NCBI GenBank assembly: GCA_014381415.1
Contig: JACNLQ010000039.1
Location: forward strand, 1-52,193
Length of the DNA: 52,193 nt
Reading direction: 5' to 3'
Source: Fidelibacterota bacterium
GTDB lineage: Bacteria > Fidelibacterota > Marinisomatia > SCGC-AAA003-L08 > D37C17
Shown piece by piece: positions 46,758-52,193 of the stretch (within the stretch, counting starts at the first letter, position 1; each line of letters begins with the position of its first letter). The notes under the pieces are model-generated. The model did not search any database and was not told where the DNA came from. It saw only the letters and a list, made by a program, of their open reading frames with translations. The translations under genes and the position numbers were made by a program.

Positions 46758-47407
46758 TTAAATTTGAAAATGTAACCGCCACCTATACTGAAAATGTGGG
46801 AATATTTAATTTATCCTTTCATATCCAAAAAGGTGAATTGGTTTTTCTTATGGGACCAACTGGCGCTGGAAAATCAACAGTTTTAAAAACTATTTACCGG
46901 GATATTCCCATTTCAGATGGAACCTTATTTATTAATGGAGAGGATGTGGGGAAAGTGCGTCGTCGCCATGTTCCTCGATTCAGGCGGAAAATCGGCATGG
47001 TATTTCAGGATTATCGTCTCATCCCTGATCGGACAGTTTTTGAAAATATTGCCCTGCCTCTTCAAATTGAAGGAGTTTCAAAAAAAGAAATTAAGGACAA
47101 AGTTCATGATATTGGTGAAAAGGTTGGCTTGAAAAAAAGCATCAATAATTACCCCAGCCAACTCAGTGGTGGAGAAAAACAGCGTGTCTCAATCGCTAGG
47201 GCTCTGGTGAAGAAGCCGCTGGTTATTTTAGCTGATGAGCCTACTGGTAATTTAGATCCCAATGTGTCTGATGAAATTTTGGATTTGTTGGAAATCGCCA
47301 CCGATTCAGGCGCGGCAGTACTCATGTCCACCCATAATTTTCCTTTAATCCAACCGCGTAAAAAGCGTTTTATTGAACTCAATGAAGGTAGATTGGTCGT
47401 CCAGTGA
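46754..47407 (+). CDS. ftsE: Cell division ATP-binding protein FtsE
   Basis: 217-residue ABC ATPase; with FtsX it controls periplasmic wall hydrolases at the septum. Walker A GPTGAGKS is at 34-41, the signature LSGGEKQRVSIARA and Walker B VILADEPTGNLDP follow, then His in MSTHNF. Length and motifs fit FtsE, and the adjacent FtsX supports the call. It starts in the stop of the antiporter gene (ATGA) and ends in the GTG start of ftsX. Confidence 0.95.
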   Translation: MIKFENVTATYTENVGIFNLSFHIQKGELVFLMGPTGAGKSTVLKTIYRDIPISDGTLFINGEDVGKVRRRHVPRFRRKIGMVFQDYRLIPDRTVFENIALPLQIEGVSKKEIKDKVHDIGEKVGLKKSINNYPSQLSGGEKQRVSIARALVKKPLVILADEPTGNLDPNVSDEILDLLEIATDSGAAVLMSTHNFPLIQPRKKRFIELNEGRLVVQ

Positions 47408-48276
47408 TCACTAAACTTCTATTTTTACTATCTGAGAGTTTCCGCGGTTTATTCAGGGCAAAATTACCTGCAGCAATTTCTTCCATTACCATTGGTATCG
47501 CATTGGTGATTTTCAGTCTGGCATATTTCTCCTACGTGAACTTATTAGGGTATTCATACAAATTTAAATCAAAATATCGCATCGAGGTATTTTTCCATAA
47601 CGATTTGAATACCGAGGAAGCACGTGACTTATTCAATACTATTTTAATTTTAGATGGAATAGAGCAGGGAGATTTTATTGACAAAAAAAAGGCGTCTGTA
47701 TTATTTAAATCATACTTTCATGAAGATATTAATGAAATAATTGGGGAGAATCCCCTGCCAATGGGTGGGCGCTATGATATTGCTTTAGATAATCGGAATT
47801 CCAATCAAATGCACAGAATAGTGAGGGAAATTCGTCATTTAGAGGGGGTGGATGTGGCGTCCTATCAGCAAGGAATTATTTCCAGGGTGGATTCCATTGT
47901 AGAAAATATTCTGGGAATAAGTATGGCAATGGGTATTGCTATATTCATTATTTCTGTTATATTGGTTTCCAATACCATTCGCCTTATTATTCATGCTAAG
48001 CAGGAAACCATTGAAACCATGCATTTGCTAGGTGCTACCAACAGCTTTATTCGGTTTCCCTTTGTTGTTGAAGGTATAATTCAAGGAATACTGGGTGCCG
48101 GAATTTCACTTTTAATTCTTTTTTTAATGCGCTCCCTTCAAACCTATCTCCTAGATCCGTTGATAAAACTACCTTTGGTTGAACCTGCCAATCTCATTGC
48201 ATATAATTTTATTTTTGGATTATTGTTGGCTCTAATCGGAAGCTTTAGGGGAATTTCCAAATATCTACCCAAATAA
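47404..48276 (+). CDS. ftsX: Cell division protein FtsX
   Basis: 290-residue FtsX-type permease: first membrane segment about 20-42, an extracytoplasmic domain about 48-165 (FHNDLNTEEARDLFNTI), then three segments in the C-terminal half, with HLLGATNSFIRFPFVVEGIIQG as the family signature. The start is GTG overlapping the ftsE stop. Confidence 0.94.
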   Translation: MITKLLFLLSESFRGLFRAKLPAAISSITIGIALVIFSLAYFSYVNLLGYSYKFKSKYRIEVFFHNDLNTEEARDLFNTILILDGIEQGDFIDKKKASVLFKSYFHEDINEIIGENPLPMGGRYDIALDNRNSNQMHRIVREIRHLEGVDVASYQQGIISRVDSIVENILGISMAMGIAIFIISVILVSNTIRLIIHAKQETIETMHLLGATNSFIRFPFVVEGIIQGILGAGISLLILFLMRSLQTYLLDPLIKLPLVEPANLIAYNFIFGLLLALIGSFRGISKYLPK

Positions 48277-48351
48277 AAAATAATATTATTCAAAACAACC
48301 TTTTGAGTTAAAAAAATGAAGTCTGTAAATTAAATGCTGTAAAAGAAGTCA

Positions 48352-48360
48352 TGATATACT
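48352..48360 (+). promoter_or_regulatory. Candidate extended -10 promoter of secDF
   Basis: TGATATACT (48352-48360) matches the extended -10 form TGnTATAAT with one mismatch. It lies in the 121-base gap between ftsX and secD, about 38 bases before the secD start. No clear -35 is seen, which is acceptable for extended -10 sites. It would give secDF its own transcript. Confidence 0.35.
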
Positions 48361-48397
48361 GAATTCACTCCAAAAAATATTCAAATAAAATATAACA

Positions 48398-50287
48398 TTG
48401 TTTAAAGATATTAGGTATCGTTGGGCGCTTATCGCGTCATTACTCATTGCATCTGCTTATCTCATTTGGCCTACATATAAGGTCTATTCCTTATCTGAAT
48501 CTGAAAAAGCTGAACTGGGTGTCACAGTGATGAAAGAATTAAAAGAAGGTGCTATAAACCTGGGGCTTGATTTACAGGGAGGAATGTATGTTTTACTTGA
48601 AACAGATATCCCAAAATTAGTAGAGAATATTGCTAATAAAAAAACAGATGAATTGCAAAAAGCCATTCAGGAAGCAGATCAGCGTTCTATCAATAATCAG
48701 ACGGATTTCTTCGTTGAATTTCTAACAGTTGCCAATAATAGGGATCTTAGGCTATTTCGAAATTACAATAATTTAGCCACAACCCGTGACAATGAATCAG
48801 TGGTTCAGGAACTTAAAATCCAGCGGGATAATGCCATTGCCAGTGCTTTAGAGATAATCCGAAATCGAATTGATGAATTTGGTGTATCTGAGCCTACCAT
48901 CCAAAAATATGGTGCCAACCGTATTATTGTTGAATTAGCTGGTGTGCAAGATTCTGACCGAGCACGAAATCTCATTCAACGTACGGCATCTCTTGAGTTC
49001 ACATTGGTGCTTAATGAACAATGGGAGCAGACGCTGAATAAATTAGACACCTATCTTCTTAGCGATACCTCCGCGCTAAATATTGATTTTGAGTCTCCAA
49101 ATAAAAATGAAGAATTTGTAGAAGCAGATACAAGTGGTTCTGCAGAAGATATTTTTATAGAAGAAAATATATTGTCTGAACCCACTTTCGATATGTCAAC
49201 TCCTGCAAAAATATTAAAGGAAAAACCATTTTCTGGATATCTTCGGGCTGTACCAAGAGGAGTGGGAGTCTTAGCTAAAGAATATCATATTGTAAAAGAC
49301 TTATTAGAAAATCCTGAGGTGCGAAGAAAAATTCCGAGAGGGGGTAAATTCTTATGGGCCAACCAATTTGAAACCGCTCAAGATGAAACGGGTAATTTTA
49401 TTGAATTCCGTCAATTGTATTATGTGTCATCAGACCCTGAAATTTCTGGCGGTATGGTTCGTGAACCCCGTGCTACCATGGGGGGCGCTGGGACTGATGC
49501 GTCCGGGCAATGGGTTGTAAATCTATCTATGAGCCCTGATGGAACCAAAAGATGGAGTAGATTCACTGGGGCGAATATCAATCGTCAAGTCGCCATTGTA
49601 TTAGATGATAAAGTTTTCATGGCACCGGTAATCCGAGATAAAATTCCTACTGGTCAAACACAAGTAACCGGATTTGCAGATGTGAATGAAGCCAAAGATA
49701 TTGCTAATGTTCTAAGGGCAGGTGAATTGCCCGCACCCGTAGAAATTATTGAAGAGCGTACTGTGGGGCCTTCACTGGGAAGTGACTCAATTAAATCCGG
49801 TAGTAAAGCCATGTTTTTTGGACTCATTGCTGTGATGATTTTTATGATTATTTATTATAAGGGGGCAGGGCTTTTAGCAACGTTGGCTTTAATGCTTAAT
49901 TTAATCATGGTTATGGCTGTATTGGCAGGTTTAGGTGCCACCTTAACGCTTCCTGGAATTGCAGGTCTTATTCTTACAATTGGAATGGCAGTAGATGCCA
50001 ATGTAATCATTTTTGAAAGAATTCGGGAAGAATTAGATTTAGGAAAAACAGTACGAGCAGCTATTGACTCCGGCTATGAACGAGCATTCATTACAATTCT
50101 GGATGCCAATGTCACCACTCTTATTGCAGCATTTGTATTGGCATGGGTTGGTTCTGGACCCATACAGGGATTTGCTGTCACTCTCAGTACAGGAATTATA
50201 TGTTCCATGTTTACGGCTATTTTTGTTACCCGTACTGTTTTCATGTTTTTCTCTGATCGTAAACCAATGGAAAGTTTGAGTATTTAA
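48398..50287 (+). CDS. secD: Protein translocase subunit SecD
   Basis: 629-residue Sec accessory subunit that uses the proton-motive force to pull exported proteins out of the channel. First membrane segment about 8-27, then NLGLDLQGGMYVLLE (about 54-68), the periplasmic P1 region, and the C-terminal five-helix block with AGELPAPVEIIEERTVGPSLG, TIGMAVDANVIIFERIREEL and SGYERAFITILDANVTTLI. A low-complexity acidic stretch of about 60 residues (around 225-285) splits the periplasmic region. The start is TTG at 48398; no SD is visible. secF follows one base later. Confidence 0.96.
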   Translation: MFKDIRYRWALIASLLIASAYLIWPTYKVYSLSESEKAELGVTVMKELKEGAINLGLDLQGGMYVLLETDIPKLVENIANKKTDELQKAIQEADQRSINNQTDFFVEFLTVANNRDLRLFRNYNNLATTRDNESVVQELKIQRDNAIASALEIIRNRIDEFGVSEPTIQKYGANRIIVELAGVQDSDRARNLIQRTASLEFTLVLNEQWEQTLNKLDTYLLSDTSALNIDFESPNKNEEFVEADTSGSAEDIFIEENILSEPTFDMSTPAKILKEKPFSGYLRAVPRGVGVLAKEYHIVKDLLENPEVRRKIPRGGKFLWANQFETAQDETGNFIEFRQLYYVSSDPEISGGMVREPRATMGGAGTDASGQWVVNLSMSPDGTKRWSRFTGANINRQVAIVLDDKVFMAPVIRDKIPTGQTQVTGFADVNEAKDIANVLRAGELPAPVEIIEERTVGPSLGSDSIKSGSKAMFFGLIAVMIFMIIYYKGAGLLATLALMLNLIMVMAVLAGLGATLTLPGIAGLILTIGMAVDANVIIFERIREELDLGKTVRAAIDSGYERAFITILDANVTTLIAAFVLAWVGSGPIQGFAVTLSTGIICSMFTAIFVTRTVFMFFSDRKPMESLSI

Positions 50288-50288
50288 T

Positions 50289-51176
50289 ATGAGAATTTTA
50301 AGCAAAACGAGTATAGATTTTATCAGCAAACAAAAAATAACTGGATTTTTATCAATTGCTCTAATTATTGCAGGAATCACATCTTTAATTATGAAAGGTG
50401 GACCGTTGCTTTCTATTGATTTCACTGGCGGGACGGTTGCACAAGTTAAATTTGAAGAACCAGTTGAATTATCTCAATTAAGAAATACCTTATCAGAATT
50501 TGGATTTAAGGGTGCTGAAATTGTAGAATTTGGTAGTCCGGATGAAGTACTGATAAAAACCCAATTCTCTGGGTCGAGTTCTGAAATATCTGAAAAACTC
50601 ACCCTTGCATTAGGAAATACATTTACCTTGCGACGGGTGGAATCTGTAGGACCAAAAATAGGAAAGGAATTACAAAACGATGCGTTGAAGGCTATTGGAT
50701 TGGCCTTACTCTTAATCTTAATTTACATAACATTTAGGTTTGATCGCTATTATGCACTGGGAAGTGTAATGGCATTAATCCATGATGTACTTATCACCTT
50801 GGGTGTCTTCTCGCTGTTGGATTATGAAATAAATCTGTCCATTATTGCGGCATTTCTTACCATTGTGGGATATTCCCTCAATGATACCATTGTAGTCTTT
50901 GATCGGATTCGAGAAAATATACCCAAATTCATGAAAAAAACGCTCAATGATGTTGTAAATATTTCCTTAAATGAAACCTTAAACCGTACGGTAATAACTT
51001 CATTGACTACCATGATGGTAGTGGTTATTCTATTTTTATGGGGCGGAAAGGTCATAAACCTATTTGCTTTTGCACTTATTATTGGGGTTTTTATAGGAAC
51101 CTATTCATCTCTATTTGTAGCCAGCCCGGTGATGGTCTATTTTGAAAAACGTTCAGCGGGACCCTATAGAAAATAA
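50289..51176 (+). CDS. secF: Protein translocase subunit SecF
   Basis: 295-residue SecF with six membrane segments. Motifs: LSIDFTGGTVAQVKF (about 38-52), VGPKIGKELQNDALKAIGLAL, ITFRFDRYYALGSVMALIHDV, and YSLNDTIVVFDRIREN. Forms SecDF with the upstream gene, from which it is separated by one base. A terminator follows 28 bases after the stop. Confidence 0.96.
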   Translation: MRILSKTSIDFISKQKITGFLSIALIIAGITSLIMKGGPLLSIDFTGGTVAQVKFEEPVELSQLRNTLSEFGFKGAEIVEFGSPDEVLIKTQFSGSSSEISEKLTLALGNTFTLRRVESVGPKIGKELQNDALKAIGLALLLILIYITFRFDRYYALGSVMALIHDVLITLGVFSLLDYEINLSIIAAFLTIVGYSLNDTIVVFDRIRENIPKFMKKTLNDVVNISLNETLNRTVITSLTTMMVVVILFLWGGKVINLFAFALIIGVFIGTYSSLFVASPVMVYFEKRSAGPYRK

Positions 51177-51204
51177 TGAATTATATTTTTTTATACTAAT
51201 TTAG

Positions 51205-51235
51205 AAAACTCCGAATGGCTTATCGGAGTTTTTTT
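51205..51235 (+). terminator. Intrinsic terminator after secF
   Basis: AAAACTCCGA (51205-51214) and TCGGAGTTTT (51223-51232) form a perfect 10-bp stem with an 8-base loop and a T-run to 51235. It ends the secDF transcript. The purA ATG comes only 29 bases after it, leaving little room for a separate promoter. Confidence 0.88.
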
Positions 51236-51264
51236 ATGCAAAATAATAACAGGAAATAAAAAAT

Positions 51265-52193
51265 ATGTCAATAACAGCAGTCATTGGGGGACAATGGGGG
51301 GATGAAGGAAAAGGTAAAATTGTAGATCTCCTCAGCAAAGATTCAAAAATTGTCGCTCGATATCAGGGCGGTGCTAATGCAGGGCATACGGTGTATCATG
51401 GTGATTTAAAAGTGGTGCTTCACCAAATTCCATCTGGGATTCTTAGAAAAGGGTGCCATTGCATTTTAGGAAATGGAATGGTGGTTGACCCTATTGGTCT
51501 TATGGAAGAAATTGAAATGGTGGAATCCCATGGCTTTGATACCACCGGTCAAATTCATGTGGCTATGAATGCCCATATTGTAACTCCTATTCACAAAGCT
51601 ATAGATGTTGCTACTGAAGCTGCAAACAATAATCGAATAGGCACTACAGGTCGAGGCATTGGCCCCGCTTATGTTGACAAATATGATAGAGTGGGAATCC
51701 GTGGCGTGGATTTGTTGGATGCACATATTTTGCGTAAAAAATTAATTGCTAAGTTAGATTCAGCTATACAAGCTGGGCACCTCCCAGAAAATGCGAAAGA
51801 CCAATTACTAGATCAGTTGCAAAAATTTATGGATTGTTCTGACCAGGTAGCATTACTAGTATCTGATACCTTTGCATTGATTCATGAGTTTGCTGAAAGT
51901 GGAGAAAATATTCTCATTGAAGGTGCCCAGGGTACCCTTTTAGATGTCGATCACGGGACATATCCCTTTGTAACATCATCTTCCGCATCCTCAGCGGGAA
52001 TATCAACAGGTTTAGGTTTACCTACCAAAAAAGTTGACACAATTATAGGTATACTAAAAGCTTATACTACACGAGTTGGCACAGGACCAGCACCCACAGA
52101 ATTATTTGATGACGATGGTCAAAAACTTAGGGATTTGGGACAGGAGTACGGTGCCACTACGGGTCGCCCTCGGAGATGTGGTTGGTTCGACGA
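51265..52193 (+). CDS. purA: Adenylosuccinate synthetase, partial (runs off right edge)
   Basis: The frame from ATG 51265 stays open to the window end (309 full codons of the usual about 430). PurA joins IMP and aspartate with GTP to give adenylosuccinate, the first step from IMP to AMP; IMP is supplied by PurH upstream. Motifs: the P-loop-like GGQWGDEGKGK with catalytic Asp (8-18), ARYQGGANAGHTV with catalytic His, IGTTGRGIGPAY for IMP binding, ILIEGAQGTLLD, and TRVGTGPAPTEL. An AGGAAA SD lies about 10 bases before the ATG. The visible end is inside the conserved GRPRRCGWFD motif. Confidence 0.96.
   Translation, partial: MSITAVIGGQWGDEGKGKIVDLLSKDSKIVARYQGGANAGHTVYHGDLKVVLHQIPSGILRKGCHCILGNGMVVDPIGLMEEIEMVESHGFDTTGQIHVAMNAHIVTPIHKAIDVATEAANNNRIGTTGRGIGPAYVDKYDRVGIRGVDLLDAHILRKKLIAKLDSAIQAGHLPENAKDQLLDQLQKFMDCSDQVALLVSDTFALIHEFAESGENILIEGAQGTLLDVDHGTYPFVTSSSASSAGISTGLGLPTKKVDTIIGILKAYTTRVGTGPAPTELFDDDGQKLRDLGQEYGATTGRPRRCGWFD

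Overview
The window is an AT-rich bacterial chromosome segment. It most likely comes from a marine member of the Fibrobacterota-Chlorobiota-Bacteroidota (FCB) group, and Candidatus Neomarinimicrobiota (SAR406/Marinimicrobia) is my best guess. The guess rests on secreted proteins that combine lamin-tail-like (LTD) domains, Cys-rich GCTDP..NY...DGSC motifs and C-terminal NPFN / LLK-type sorting domains of the type IX secretion kind, on a PorV-like protein, on frequent TTG starts with weak Shine-Dalgarno signals, and on a standalone GT5 N-domain protein otherwise typical of Bacteroidetes. No sequence search was possible, so the taxonomy is inference. I found no tRNA, rRNA, CRISPR array, transposase or phage gene.

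Layout. (1) 1-5650, minus strand: three neighbouring secreted LTD proteins. The first runs off the left edge; the third is a 1065-residue protein with three LTD units, a dockerin-like pair and a sorting domain. It is followed by a strong intrinsic terminator. (2) 5943-9917: two GAPDH-family genes that overlap by 4 bp, the first of which has lost its catalytic Cys and substrate-binding residues, then a convergent acetyl-CoA synthetase. (3) 10094-13626: a 996-residue receiver-like plus PEP-synthase ATP-grasp protein and a small exported protein. (4) 13949-23282: a tightly packed run mtaB - deoxynucleoside kinase - purN - purH - mreB - mreC - mreD - mrdA - rodA. (5) 23377-35047: a long co-directional run with a CpoB-like lipoprotein, a GT5-like domain protein, a large Asp/Glu/Trp-repeat lipoprotein, a beta-barrel, a TPR lipoprotein, rpiB, glyA, nrdR and an Mla-type lipid transporter (mlaE-F-D). 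(6) 35324-45244: a cell-envelope block with a PorV-like barrel carrying a coiled-coil insertion, an M6-peptidase-like protein with a destroyed HExxH site, a repeat-rich gap, an active-looking HEFTH peptidase fused to a propeller and barrel, a DUF5683-like protein and BamD. (7) 45241-52193: nadD, a CaCA antiporter, ftsE-ftsX, secD-secF and the start of purA, which runs off the right edge.

Many junctions are 1-4 bp stop/start overlaps (ATGA, GTGA, TAATG), so translation is probably coupled across long operons. The theme of regions 4-7 is growth of the cell envelope: rod-shape synthesis, outer-membrane lipid and protein assembly, Sec export and division, mixed with one-carbon and purine genes (purN, purH, glyA, purA, nrdR). 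The most unusual items are the pseudo-GAPDH/GAPDH pair, the pseudo-M6 protein beside an intact metallopeptidase-barrel, the receiver/PPDK-N protein, the Asp-Trp repeat lipoprotein with its barrel partner, and an intergenic palindromic repeat that appears to supply the start of the metallopeptidase gene.
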